DNA from: Agrococcus sp.
GTDB taxonomy: Bacteria > Actinomycetota > Actinomycetes > Actinomycetales > Microbacteriaceae
Direction: 5' to 3'
Assembly (NCBI GenBank): GCA_031179215.1
Contig: JAPSIA010000002.1
Location: forward strand, 1 to 64,000
Length of the DNA stretch: 64,000 nucleotides
Shown here: positions 17,053-27,737 of the stretch, piece by piece
Layout: the number at the start of each line of letters is the position of its first letter
Position numbering within the stretch: the stretch's first letter is position 1
The notes under the pieces: generated by a model
Databases searched by the model: none
The model's input: the letters and a program-made list of their open reading frames with translations, nothing else
What the model was told of the DNA's origin: nothing
Translations under genes and position numbers: made by a program

Positions 17053-17178
17053 CCCTCCATCCTAGGCGAGCCGCCCATGGCGGCAGCCCGGGGGCGCGTA
17101 CGACGGACGGGAGCGCCGACGCTCCGGCGGCTCGGCCGCCGACCGGCGCGCGTGCGCCGCGCGCGTAGGCTTGCGGGT

Positions 17179-18420
17179 ATGCCAGGCCTGCGGGTGCGCA
17201 CCGAGCGCGCGGAGCTCGGGCGCCTGCTGGAGCACGCCGACCCGCGCTTCCCGCTCGCCGTCCGTCGCGGCGCCGACGGCGTCGTGGGCCGCGGCGAGGC
17301 CCTGCGCCTCGAGTTCCGCGGCGCCTCGCGCTTCACCGACGCGGCGGATGCGTGGCGTCGCGTCGCGCGCCAGGCGCACGTCGACGACGCGGTCGCCGTG
17401 CCCGGCACGGGGCTCATCGCCTTCGGCGCCTTCGCGTTCGACGACGCCTCGAGCGCGACGAGCGTGCTCATCGTGCCGCGCGTCGTCGTCGGCCGCCGCG
17501 GCGACGACGAGTGGGTGACGTGGATCGGCGAGGAGGGCCGCCTGCACCCGACCGCGATCGACGAGGTGCGGGTGGAGCTCGCCGACGGCGCGATCGACGC
17601 CGCGCGGTACCGCGCCGTCGTCGCGGAGGCCACCGAGCGCATCCGCGCCGGTGCGGCGGAGAAGGTGGTCGTCGCGCGGGATCGCGTGGGACGGCTGCCC
17701 GAGGGCGCCGACGTGCGCTCGGTGGCCGTCGGGCTCGTGCAGCGCTACCCCGACGCGGTGACGTACGCCGTCGACGGCCTCATCGGCGCGAGCCCAGAGA
17801 CGCTCGTCGCCGCGCACCGCGGGCACTTCTTCTCGCGCGTGCTCGCCGGCACCGCGGCGCGCGGGGCGACGCCCGCCGTGGACGCCGAGATCGCCGAGGC
17901 GCTCGCCTCCGGCGACAAGGACCTCCGCGAGCATCGCTTCGCGGCCGACTCGGCCATCGAGGTGCTGCGCGAGCTCGCGCCCGACGCGCGAGCCTCCGAG
18001 CCGTTCCCGCTGCAGCTGCCGAACCTGTGGCACCTCGCGACCGACATCACCGGCACGCTCGGCGACCGCTCGACGCTCGACGTGCTCGCCCGGCTGCACC
18101 CCACCGCGGCGGTCGCGGGCACGCCGCGCGCCGCGTCGCTCGCGATCATCCGCGAGCTCGAGGGCGTCGACCGCGGCCGCTACGCGGGCCCCGTGGGATG
18201 GATCGACGGCGACGGCGGCGGGGAGTGGGTCATCGCGCTGCGCGGGGCCGACATCGCCGCCGACGGCTCGATCCGCGCCTTCGCGGGCGCCGGCATCGTC
18301 GCGGGCAGCGACCCCGACGCCGAGCTCGCCGAGACCTCGGTGAAGCTGCGGCCGATCACCGACGCGCTCGCCGACCCGCTGCCCTCGGCGCGGCCCGAGA
18401 CGCCGCCGACGCGGCCCTAG
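17179..18420 (+). CDS. menF: Isochorismate synthase
   Basis: 413 aa with the chorismate-binding fold in the C-terminal two thirds: AEKVVVARDRVGRLPEG, GASPETLVAAHRGHF, RVLAGTAARG, the HLATDITGTL segment and the Mg-binding end GAGIVAGSDPDAELAET. It converts chorismate to isochorismate, the entry step of menaquinone synthesis. The men cluster context favours MenF over a siderophore or salicylate enzyme. ATG 17179 lies in the interval after menG; the ORF-track start at 16327 runs antisense to menG and is rejected. Confidence 0.92.
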   Translation: MPGLRVRTERAELGRLLEHADPRFPLAVRRGADGVVGRGEALRLEFRGASRFTDAADAWRRVARQAHVDDAVAVPGTGLIAFGAFAFDDASSATSVLIVPRVVVGRRGDDEWVTWIGEEGRLHPTAIDEVRVELADGAIDAARYRAVVAEATERIRAGAAEKVVVARDRVGRLPEGADVRSVAVGLVQRYPDAVTYAVDGLIGASPETLVAAHRGHFFSRVLAGTAARGATPAVDAEIAEALASGDKDLREHRFAADSAIEVLRELAPDARASEPFPLQLPNLWHLATDITGTLGDRSTLDVLARLHPTAAVAGTPRAASLAIIRELEGVDRGRYAGPVGWIDGDGGGEWVIALRGADIAADGSIRAFAGAGIVAGSDPDAELAETSVKLRPITDALADPLPSARPETPPTRP

Positions 18421-18591
18421 CGAGCCCAGCGACGCGGCGGCATCGCCGGGGGTCGCGGAGCGTGCACAGGGAGAGGTCGTCGTGCGCTCGCGTCACGAGG
18501 GGAGGTCGGACTGCGCCTCGCGCGCCGGAAGCACCTCGTCCTGTGCAGCCGGCCGCACCGCGCCCCGCGCAGCCCGGCCCGCACCGTTCCG

Positions 18592-19446
18592 CTAGGCGCG
18601 CTCCGCGGGCACCCCGGTCGCGAGCAGCCGGGCACGCTCGGCGGCGACGTCGAAGTCGGCCACGGGCCACTGCGGGTCGATGCGCTCGAGCGCCTCGACG
18701 AGCAGCTCGTGCACGGCGAGCCGCGCGTACCACTTCCGGTCGGCGGGCACGACGTGCCAGGGCGCCGAGGCGCTGGCCGTGCGGCGGATCGCGATCTCGT
18801 ACGCCTCCATGTAGTCGTCCCAGTGCCGGCGCTCGTCGATGTCGCCGGGGTTGAACTTCCAGTGCTTGTCGGGCCGGTCGAGCCGCTCGAGCAGCCGTTC
18901 GCCCTGCTCGGCGGAGGAGACGTGCAGCATGACCTTGACGAGCACGGTGCCGCGCTCGGCGATCCGTCGCTCGAAGTCGACGATGCGCTCGTAGCGCCCC
19001 TCGATCTCGTCGGCGGGCGTGAGCCCGTGCACCCGGTGGATGAGCACGTCCTCGTAGTGCGAGCGGTCGAAGACGCCGATCATGCCCGGCGCCGGCAGCT
19101 CGCGCTCGATGCGCCAGAGGAAGTCGTGCGCGCGCTCCTCCTCGGAGGGCGCCTTGAACGCCGTGATGCGCACGCCCTGCGGGTCGACCTGGCCGACGAC
19201 GTGGCGCATGATGCCGCCCTTGCCGGAGGTGTCCATGCCCTGCACCATGAGCAGCACCGAGCCCGCACCGCCCGCGGTGCTCGCGGCGAAGAGGCGCTCC
19301 TGGAGCTCGGCCGCGCGGGCGGCTCCCGCCGCGAGCGCCGCCTCCCCGTCGGCCTTCGCGCCGTCGAAGCCCGGAGTGGATGCGGCGTCGATGTCGGCGA
19401 GGCGCACGGGGCCGGTGACGCGCAGCGCGTCGGTGATCGCGGTCAT
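18592..19446 (-). CDS. Polyphosphate kinase 2 family protein
   Basis: 284-aa P-loop kinase of the PPK2 family. Walker A VQGMDTSGKGG (about residue 70), lid/Walker B region GVFDRSHYEDVLIHRV (about 125) and KHWKFNPGDIDERRHWDDY are diagnostic. PPK2 enzymes phosphorylate NDPs or NMPs using polyphosphate; the single-domain class suggests PPK2 class I or III, which cannot be settled by eye. An N-terminal segment of about 40 residues precedes the kinase core. It lies between menF and menD with no functional link to menaquinone. The 172 bp before it (18421-18591) hold nothing recognisable. Confidence 0.9.
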   Translation of the reverse strand: MTAITDALRVTGPVRLADIDAASTPGFDGAKADGEAALAAGAARAAELQERLFAASTAGGAGSVLLMVQGMDTSGKGGIMRHVVGQVDPQGVRITAFKAPSEEERAHDFLWRIERELPAPGMIGVFDRSHYEDVLIHRVHGLTPADEIEGRYERIVDFERRIAERGTVLVKVMLHVSSAEQGERLLERLDRPDKHWKFNPGDIDERRHWDDYMEAYEIAIRRTASASAPWHVVPADRKWYARLAVHELLVEALERIDPQWPVADFDVAAERARLLATGVPAERA

Positions 19447-19496
19447 GCCGCAGACCCTACCGAGGCCCCGCGTGCGGGGCCTGACGGTCCGAGGGC

Positions 19497-20708
19497 CTAG
19501 GGCTGCGGCGGCCTGCCCGGCAGCCGCGCGGCGCCGCCCGCGTCGGAGCTCAGGCGCCCGCCCGCCACGCCCTGCCCGATCGCCTTGCCGAGCTTGCCGG
19601 GGCTCGGCCGGTCGAGCTTGTTCGCGATGAGCTTGCCGACCCACGCGAGCTTCGGATCCGGGTCGATGAGCAGCGTCTTCACCGCGAGCGTCGCCGGCAG
19701 CGCGAGCAGCGCGCCGACGGGGCCGAGCGCGTACGCCCACACGAGCAGCGACAGGAACGACGTCGCGGGCGTGACGCCCACCGCGTCTCCCGCCACCTTC
19801 GGCTGGATGAGCGACTGCATGACGAAGTTGATGACGCTGAACAGGATCGCCGTCAGCAGCGCGTTGATGGGGCCGTTGGCGAGCAGCGCCATGAGCGTCG
19901 GCGGGATCGCGCCGAGCACGAAGCCGACGTTGGGGATGTAGTTGGTGACGAAGGCGAACACCGCCCACACGAGCGCGAGCGGCACCCCGAGCGCCGCGAG
20001 CGCGACGAGGTCGAGCGCCGAGACGATGAGGCCGAAGACGGTCGCGACGACCCAGTAGCGCTGCACGCCCGCGGCGAAGCGGTCGACGCCGCGCACGATG
20101 CCGGGGTTCGAGACGGCGATGCGCTTGACGCGCTCGGGCAGCCCCATGGAGTCCCACGCGAGGAAGAAGATGACGACGAACAGCGTCGCGAGGAACCCGA
20201 GCGCGCTGCCGGCGTCGGAGGCCACGGCGCCCACGGCGCTCGCGATGGCGCTCGGGCTGAAGGCGCTCTCGAGCTGCTGGAGGGCTTCGTCCTGCGAGAC
20301 GCCGAGCGACTCGAGCCATCCGAGCATGTCGCGGTACATCTGGTCGAACTCGGCCGAGTAGCCGGGCAGCTCGCTCACGAGCGACTGCACCGACCAGTAG
20401 ATGGACCACAGGAGCGCGATGAGGAAGCCGTAGATCGTCAGCAGCGACGCGAGCGCCGCCACGACCTTTGGGGTGCCGATGCGCAGGAGCCACTGCTGCA
20501 GCGGCATGACGGCGATGACGAGGTTGATGCCGAGGAAGACGGGCGCGACGAAGGTGGCCACCTGGCTGAGCAGGATGAGCACCGCGATCGCCGCGATGAT
20601 CGACAGCAGCACGATGAGCGTGCGCGGCAGCATCCATCGCTGCTCGACGACGGGCGGTGGCGCGGGCGGGGCGGGCGGCACCTCGCGCCGCTGCCACGGC
20701 CAGCGCAT
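19497..20708 (-). CDS. AI-2E family transporter / PerM-like membrane protein
   Basis: About 403 aa with eight predicted helices and the family-typical run FVTNYIPNVGFVLGAIPPTL near residue 280. The N-terminus has a Pro-rich cytoplasmic segment (EVPPAPPAPPPVVEQ). Members of this family (TqsA, YdiK, PerM) export autoinducer-2 or act as sodium/lithium-proton antiporters; no specific substrate is implied. I prefer ATG 20708 (MRWPWQRREV) over the ORF-track ATG 20738. The C-terminal 40 residues are polar and poorly conserved. Confidence 0.88.
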   Translation of the reverse strand: MRWPWQRREVPPAPPAPPPVVEQRWMLPRTLIVLLSIIAAIAVLILLSQVATFVAPVFLGINLVIAVMPLQQWLLRIGTPKVVAALASLLTIYGFLIALLWSIYWSVQSLVSELPGYSAEFDQMYRDMLGWLESLGVSQDEALQQLESAFSPSAIASAVGAVASDAGSALGFLATLFVVIFFLAWDSMGLPERVKRIAVSNPGIVRGVDRFAAGVQRYWVVATVFGLIVSALDLVALAALGVPLALVWAVFAFVTNYIPNVGFVLGAIPPTLMALLANGPINALLTAILFSVINFVMQSLIQPKVAGDAVGVTPATSFLSLLVWAYALGPVGALLALPATLAVKTLLIDPDPKLAWVGKLIANKLDRPSPGKLGKAIGQGVAGGRLSSDAGGAARLPGRPPQP

Positions 20709-20774
20709 CAGCGGCTCCCGGCGGCGCGCGCGCCGCATCCCGACTCGAGCGCCTGCAGACGCTTCACCCCACGG

Positions 20775-22701
20775 TCACAGCTGCTGCGCATCCGTCTCTC
20801 CTCCCAGCACAGCCTCGATGATGCCCGGTCGCGACTGCGAGAGCGCCCGGCGGAGCCCGGCCCGATCGGCGACGCGCTCGAAGGGCCAGCCGAACGCCGC
20901 GGCGAGCTGCTCGAGGTCGACGTCGTGCGGCGTGCGCTGCACGCGCGCGAAGTCGTCGGCGTGCGCGCTGCCGGCGACCTCGAGCAGCTCGAAGAGGCTG
21001 CCGCCGCGGTCGTTGCCGACGATGATCTGCAGGCGGGGCCGCTCCTCCCCCGGCGGCACGTGCAGGCCGCCGGCGTCGTGCAGCAGCGCGAGGTCGCCGA
21101 TGAGCAGGCGCGTGAGGCCCGCCCCGCTCGAGCGCTCGTGCGCGAGGGCGATGCCGCTCGCGGTGCTGACGGTGCCGTCGATGCCCGCGAGGCCGCGGTT
21201 GGCGCGCGCCGTGACGGCCTTGGGGCCCGCCCACGCGTCGAGCTCGCGGATGAGCCGGCTCGCGGCGACGACGAGCCGGTCGTGCGGCCACGTGCGATCC
21301 CACACCTGCGTGACGAGCTCGCGCCGGGTGATGGGCGTGCGGCCCTCGGCGAGCTCGGCGCGCGCGTACTCGGCGCGCGAGAGCGCGGAGTCGGGCGCAG
21401 CCTCGGCGTCGCGCTCGGCTGCGAGGGCCCGCCCGGCGGCGATCCAGCGCTCGATCCACGCGCTGCCGACGTCCTCGGCCTCATCCTCGGCCGGCTCGAC
21501 CTCGATGCGGCCGGTGAGCACGGTCGTCGTGCCGGTGCCGCGCACGTTGTCCTGCCCCGCGCGGCCGATCGCGACGACCTCGACGTCGGGGCGGCGGATG
21601 AGGCTCGTGACGGCCCGCGAGAGCGTCGGGTGACCGAGCACGACGACGCGCCGCACCGATGCGCCCAAGCGCGCGAGCACGTCGCGCGCGTGGGGCACGA
21701 GCGCGCGGCCGAAGCGGGCGCCGGAGGTGGGCTCGGCGATGAGCGGCGCGCCGATCGCCTCGGCGAGCGCCACCGCGCCCGCGCCGGCGTCGGCGCCGGC
21801 GATCACGATCGTCGCGGGAGCGGGCCGCAGCGCCGCGACGGGCATCGGCGGCCGCTCGACGCGCTCGACGGGCGCCGCCGTCGCGGGCTCGCCGCCCGAG
21901 AGCGGCTCGCGGAAGGCGACGTTCAGCTGCACGGGGCCGGGCTCCGTGTGGCCCGCGTCGGTGCGCGCGGGCTCGTCGGCGCCGAGCGCGCGGGGCGGCT
22001 CGCTGCGGCGCGCCCCGGCGGAGCCGCCGCGCGGGGCGTCGATCGCGGTGCCGCGCCAGCCGAGCGCGGCGCGCACGGCGCGCACGGCGTCGCCCTCGGG
22101 ATCGCGCAGCGCATCCGCGCTCACGTCGAGCACGACGCGCGCGGCCTCGCCGAAGATGCCGGGCTGGCGGGTCGTCTGGTTGGCTCGGATGCCCTGCAGC
22201 TCGGCGGGCCGGTCTGCGGTGATGGCGATGAGGGGCACGTCGCTGTGGTGCGCCTCGAGCATCGCGGGGTGCAGGTTGGCCAGCGCGGTGCCGCTCGTGA
22301 CGACGATGCCGACGGGGCTGCCGGTCTCGCGCGCGAGGCCGAGCGCGAGGAACGCGGCGCTGCGCTCGTCGACGCGCACGTGCAGGTGGAGGTCGCCGGC
22401 GCGCGCGGCGCGCGCGGCTGCGAGCGCGATCGCCTGCGAGCGCGAGCCCGGGCAGACGACGAGGTCGACGACGCCCGCGGCGGCGAGCGAGGCGACGAGC
22501 CGATCGGCGTAGGCGGCGGCCGCGAGCGGCGCGGCGTCGGAGGCGGGAGCGGGCGCGGCGTCGGTCGTCGACGCGGTCGCCCAGCCCGCCGGCAGCGGCG
22601 CGGCGCGGGTCGGCTGCGGCGCAGCCTCGATCGGGTGCGGCCCGGCGTCGCCGGGGCGCTGCTGCTCGGCAGCGGCGGTCGCGGGCCCTGCCTGCGCGCC
22701 G

Positions 22702-22727
<26 letters not shown>
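20775..22727 (-). CDS. menD: 2-succinyl-5-enolpyruvyl-6-hydroxy-3-cyclohexene-1-carboxylate synthase
   Basis: ThDP enzyme of about 650 aa, longer than the usual 550-580. Conserved MenD pieces are VVCPGSRSQAIALA, RVDERSAAFLALGLARETG, VVTSGTALANLHPA and the ThDP/Mg segment IGDLALLHDAGGLH. It joins 2-oxoglutarate to isochorismate. Extra length comes from an Ala/Pro-rich N-terminus (about 70 residues) and an Ala/Arg-rich insert near residues 185-225 after GWRGTAID. I start at ATG 22727, which overlaps the upstream gene by 26 bp; ATG 22784 is also open, and a downstream start would remove the low-complexity head. Confidence 0.92.
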
Positions 22728-23202
<475 letters not shown>

Positions 23203-23250
23203 GGCTCCAGCGTACGACCCTTCGCTATGGGTCGCTCATAGACTTGGTGC

Positions 23251-23550
23251 ATGGCCCCCTCGATGCGCTACCTCGTCGTGCGCGCTCTCCTGTTCGCGCT
23301 GCCCTTCGCCGTGCTCATGGTGGCGCAGGTGCCGGTGTGGCTCTCCCTCCTGGTCTCGATCGTCTTCGCGTTCGCGGCATCCGTCGTCTTCTTCCCCAAG
23401 CTCCGCGATGAGGCGGCTGCCGACCTGCAGCGGATGCGCGCCCGCAAGCGCGAGCGGGCGGGCGCGACGGACGACGCGGCCGAGGACGCCGCGCTCGGCG
23501 ACGCCGACGGCGACGAGCCCGACGACCGGGGCGCATCCGCCCGCCCGTGA
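23251..23550 (+). CDS. DUF4229 domain-containing membrane protein
   Basis: 99 aa with two hydrophobic helices (VVRALLFALPFAVLMVAQV and LSLLVSIVFAFAASVVFF), then LRDEAAADLQRMRARKRE and an acidic tail. This matches the DUF4229 family, which in actinobacteria lies next to menaquinone genes. Function unknown. It is divergent from the PLDc_N gene with only 48 bp between the starts, so the promoters must be very close together. Confidence 0.82.
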   Translation: MAPSMRYLVVRALLFALPFAVLMVAQVPVWLSLLVSIVFAFAASVVFFPKLRDEAAADLQRMRARKRERAGATDDAAEDAALGDADGDEPDDRGASARP

Positions 23551-23560
23551 CGAGCGGCGC

Positions 23561-24517
23561 TCAGGACGCGACGAAGCCTGCCGGGCCGCCCCAGATGGCG
23601 ATCGCGAGCCCGACGCCGTAGAGCAGCGCCGTGAGGCCGGTGAGGCCGAGCGCCGTGATGAGGTCGCGAGGCGTGCGCGCGAGCGCCACGATCACCATCG
23701 CCGGGCCCGCGAGCAGCAGCACGGCGAAGACCGCGACGGCGTAGACGAGCGCGTGGGCGAAGATCCACAGGATCACGAACGGCACGAGCATCAGCAGCAC
23801 GTAGAGCGCCTTCGAGGCGCGGCGGCCGATGAGGGTGGCGAGGCTGCGCTTGCCCGCGGCGCGATCGGTGTCGATGTCGCGGAGGTTGTTGCAGAGCATG
23901 AGCGCGGCCGAGATCGCGCCGATCGCGACGCCGAGCGCGATCGAGTCCTCGGTGATGCGGCCGATGATCGCGTACGTCGTGCCGGCGACGGCGACGGGCC
24001 CGAAGAACAGGAAGGCCATGAGCTCGCCGAGCGCCATGTAGCCGTAGGGGCGCTTGCCGCCCGTGTACGTCCAGGCCGCGACGATGCAGACGACGCCGAC
24101 GAGCAGCAGCCACCAGCGGCCCGAGAGCAGCACGACGACGAGCCCTGCGACGGCCGCTGCGGCGAGGAAGGCGAGCGCCACGTTCCGCACGGTGCGCGGC
24201 TGGGCCTTCCCGGCCCCGACGAGGCGCCCCGGGCCGACGCGCACGGCGTCCGTGCCCTTGACGCCGTCGGAGTAGTCGTTGGCGAAGTTCACGCCGATCT
24301 GCAGGCACAGCGCGAGCACGAGGCACGCGAGCGCGATCCCGAGGTGGTACCCCTCGGCGTTGAACGCCGCGGCGGTGCCGAGCGCCACGGGGGCGATCGC
24401 CATGCCGAGCGTGCGCGGCCGCGCGGCGGCGATCCAGTCGCGGGGTGTCGCGGGGCGCGGCGCGGTGCCGGCCGACTGCGCGCGCTTGGCGGGGTTGCCG
24501 GATCGAGGGGAGGCCAT
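23561..24517 (-). CDS. menA: 1,4-dihydroxy-2-naphthoate polyprenyltransferase
   Basis: 318-aa UbiA-family membrane enzyme with about nine helices. First Asp-rich motif NFANDYSDGVKGTD (about residue 75) and second NNLRDIDTDRAAGKRS (about 200) bind the prenyl diphosphate Mg ions. It attaches the side chain made by the 15293 synthase to DHNA. The ORF track gives an enormous ORF from 26899; the start is ATG 24517, next to a long hairpin that separates it from menE. It overlaps nothing and ends 10 bp from the convergent DUF4229 gene. Confidence 0.94.
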   Translation of the reverse strand: MASPRSGNPAKRAQSAGTAPRPATPRDWIAAARPRTLGMAIAPVALGTAAAFNAEGYHLGIALACLVLALCLQIGVNFANDYSDGVKGTDAVRVGPGRLVGAGKAQPRTVRNVALAFLAAAAVAGLVVVLLSGRWWLLLVGVVCIVAAWTYTGGKRPYGYMALGELMAFLFFGPVAVAGTTYAIIGRITEDSIALGVAIGAISAALMLCNNLRDIDTDRAAGKRSLATLIGRRASKALYVLLMLVPFVILWIFAHALVYAVAVFAVLLLAGPAMVIVALARTPRDLITALGLTGLTALLYGVGLAIAIWGGPAGFVAS

Positions 24518-24526
24518 CGAAGCGAT

Positions 24527-24614
24527 GCTAGCCGCCCCTCCACGCAACGGCCATGTCGCGCCCATGTGCACCCACGGTGCACATCGGGCGCGAATGGCCG
24601 TTGAGGGCGCTAGC
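24527..24614 (-). terminator. Very long hairpin between menE and menA
   Basis: The core arms CAACGGCCATGTCGCGCCC and ATGTGCACC pair almost completely with their mirror across a 3-nt CAC loop (24545-24603, one single-base bulge on each side). Outer arms GCTAGC...CTC extend pairing into the menE stop codon (TAG at 24610-24612). About 40 bp of stem in total. It could terminate menE transcription or attenuate read-through into menA. Confidence 0.7.
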
Positions 24615-25608
24615 CGAAGAAGCCGCGCCGGCGCTCCTGCGTGCGGCTCGCCACGAGGCGCGCGAGGCGCTTGCGGTCGGGCTTGCCGGATGCGGTGGTC
24701 GGGATCACCGAGACCGTCACGAGGTGGTTGGGGCGGGCGGGCTTGCCGAGCGCGTTCGCGACCGCGGCGCGGATCTCGGCGAGCGAGGGCTTGAGGGTCG
24801 TCACGACCGCGGGCACCTCGCCCCACTCGGGGTGCGGTGCGGCGACGACGACCGCGTCGGGCGCGAAGGTCTGCACGACGTGCTCGACGGCGGCGAGCGA
24901 GATCTTGATGCCGCCGGAGTTGATGACGTCGTCGATGCGGCCCGAGACCTGCAGCGTGCCGCCGATGAGCGAGCCCGCGTCGCCCGTCTTGTACCAGCGC
25001 GTGCCCGTGCCGTCGGTGTGGAAGCGCTGCGCCGTGAGCTCGGGGTCCTCGTAGCCGTCGGCGAGCTGCGGGCCCGAGATCTCGATCTGGTCGGTGAGGC
25101 GCACCTTGACGTCGCGCAGCGGGATGCCGTCCCAGACGCATCCGCCGACCGTCTCGGTCGCGCCGTACGTGCGGGTGATGCGCCAGCCGAGCCGAGCCGC
25201 GCGCTCGATGAGCCCGAAGGGCGCGCGCTGCCCGCCGAGCAGGATGCGGTCGAGCCGCGCGATCGGCCCGATGAACGAGCGGTCGAGGGCGGCGGCGTCG
25301 ACGAGTCGCGCGAGCTGGGTGGGCACGAGCGAGGTGTACTTGCGCTCGTGCTCGAGGCTCAGCACGGCCTCGACGAAGGCCTCTGCCGTGAAGGCGCCCT
25401 CGGTGCGCACGAGCGGCGCGCCGCTCACCTCGTTGCGCCAGATGACGTTGAGGCCGGCGATGTAGTGGTCGGGCAGCGCGAGGACCCACTGCCCGGGCGC
25501 GCCGAGCCGCTCGATCGCCGCCTCGGTCGAGGCGCGGATGGCCTCGTCGGAGATGATCACGCGCTTGGGCACGCCGCTGGAGCCGCTCGTCTCGACGACG
25601 ATCCCCAC
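24610..25608 (-). CDS. menE: o-Succinylbenzoate-CoA ligase, N-terminally short
   Basis: 332-aa AMP-forming acyl-CoA synthetase. Core motifs: P-loop VETSGSSGVPKRV at residues 5-17, TYGATETVGGCVWDG, WYKTGDAG and the C-terminal GKPDRKRLARL lysine. It activates o-succinylbenzoate to its CoA thioester. The start is secure: GTG 25608 has a strong AAGGAGGTG ribosome site 5 bp away. The protein begins only about five residues before the P-loop, lacking roughly 30 residues present in mycobacterial MenE; the in-frame stop of menB lies 19 codons upstream, so no longer form is possible. Confidence 0.9.
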   Translation of the reverse strand: MGIVVETSGSSGVPKRVIISDEAIRASTEAAIERLGAPGQWVLALPDHYIAGLNVIWRNEVSGAPLVRTEGAFTAEAFVEAVLSLEHERKYTSLVPTQLARLVDAAALDRSFIGPIARLDRILLGGQRAPFGLIERAARLGWRITRTYGATETVGGCVWDGIPLRDVKVRLTDQIEISGPQLADGYEDPELTAQRFHTDGTGTRWYKTGDAGSLIGGTLQVSGRIDDVINSGGIKISLAAVEHVVQTFAPDAVVVAAPHPEWGEVPAVVTTLKPSLAEIRAAVANALGKPARPNHLVTVSVIPTTASGKPDRKRLARLVASRTQERRRGFFG

Positions 25609-25662
25609 GGTGCACCTCCTTGTCGTGATTCTCCGGTTCGGGCTCTCGCTCAGTGTGGCTGA

Positions 25663-26562
<900 letters not shown>

Positions 26563-26615
26563 CCCGCCAGCCTACCGAGCACCCGCCGCGGCAGCGTGAG
26601 CGGTCGCTGAACCGC

Positions 26616-27662
26616 TCACGGCAGCAACGGGCACGGATCGGCGGGATCGCCGTGGTCGCCCGGCGGCGCGCACAGCCAGCGCGCGGGCGCGCCCTCGGCG
26701 TCGGTCTCGAGCCGGAGGCGCACCTCGAACCACTGCTGCTGGACGTCGGCGGAGGCCAGCTGCACGCCGAGGTCGAGCCAGCCGTCGGCACCGCCGTAGA
26801 CGGCGGCGTGCGCGACCTCGAGCTCGACCTCCGGCGGGATCTCGCACGACGGCGCCGCCTGGCACTCGCGCGCCACGGCGAGGCCGAGGGCGCTCGCATC
26901 GTCGTGGACCTCGGGCGTCAGCTGCGCGTCGACGAACACCTCCGTCGGCGTGGCCGTGTCGCCGTCGACCGCGAACGGCTCGCTGCGCACGCGCATGATG
27001 GGGCTCTCGGTCTCGTCGACCTCGTAGAGCCCGGGGTAGAGGTGCAGCGGGCGGCCCACGACGAGCGGCGTGCCGGCGAGGCTCACCTGCGTGTCGAAGG
27101 AGAAGTACATGGCCTCGACCGGCTCGGCGAGCGACGTCGTGAGCCACCAGTCGCCCGCGACCCGCTCCGCGTCGAGCGTGCGCGCGGTCTCGACCGCGCC
27201 GACCTCGTACCGCACCTCGACCGAGCCGATGTCGCCGTCGACGCGTACGAGCCGCACCTCGGCCGCGTCGATGCGGCGTGCCGACTGCAGCGCCGCATCC
27301 GTCGCCTCCTCCGCGCGAGCCGGCAGCGGCACCATCGCGCTCGCGTCGCTCGCCCGGCCGTCGGCGATCGCGGCGAGGTACGCGGTGGCGACCTGCCGCA
27401 GGCCCGCCTCGTCGGCGTTCGCGGCAGCGCGCTCCCCGAGCTCGATGCCCCCGGGGATCGCGGCGCCGACGATGGCTCCGACGACGCCCGCGGCGAGCAG
27501 CTGCCGCCAGCCGGTGCCACGTAACGGCTCGAGGTGGGATGCGTCGGGCTCGGCGGTGTGCGCGGGCCTCGCCGTCGCGCGCTCGCCCGGGTCGGGCCGC
27601 ACGGGCGCCACGGCGCGCGGCGGCGGCGCCGCGGGCATCTCGAACTCGGGCATCGACGACAC
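26616..27662 (-). CDS. Hypothetical membrane-anchored protein (tandem paralogue A)
   Basis: Not recognised. 348 aa: a Pro-rich cytoplasmic N-terminus, one transmembrane helix (WRQLLAAGVVGAIVGAAIPG, about residues 52-72) and a large extracytoplasmic domain. The domain contains a helix with ATAYLAAIADGRASDASAM followed by beta-rich segments (VRLVRVDGDIGSVEVRYEVG, PLHLYPGLYEVDE). The early part has the look of an NTF2-like or DUF4878-type domain. It is clearly related to the next gene upstream (27738-28823) in layout and motifs such as MPxFEMP, GWRQL, YLAAIA and QWFEVRLR. Two Cys pairs in the C-terminal half suggest disulfides. Confidence 0.72.
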   Translation of the reverse strand: MSSMPEFEMPAAPPPRAVAPVRPDPGERATARPAHTAEPDASHLEPLRGTGWRQLLAAGVVGAIVGAAIPGGIELGERAAANADEAGLRQVATAYLAAIADGRASDASAMVPLPARAEEATDAALQSARRIDAAEVRLVRVDGDIGSVEVRYEVGAVETARTLDAERVAGDWWLTTSLAEPVEAMYFSFDTQVSLAGTPLVVGRPLHLYPGLYEVDETESPIMRVRSEPFAVDGDTATPTEVFVDAQLTPEVHDDASALGLAVARECQAAPSCEIPPEVELEVAHAAVYGGADGWLDLGVQLASADVQQQWFEVRLRLETDAEGAPARWLCAPPGDHGDPADPCPLLP

Positions 27663-27737
27663 ACCCTCATCATCGCCCGCACGCAGCGCTCGTCGCGCGC
27701 GAGCGGGCGATCGTTGCGGAAGCGTTGCCGTCGGTCG

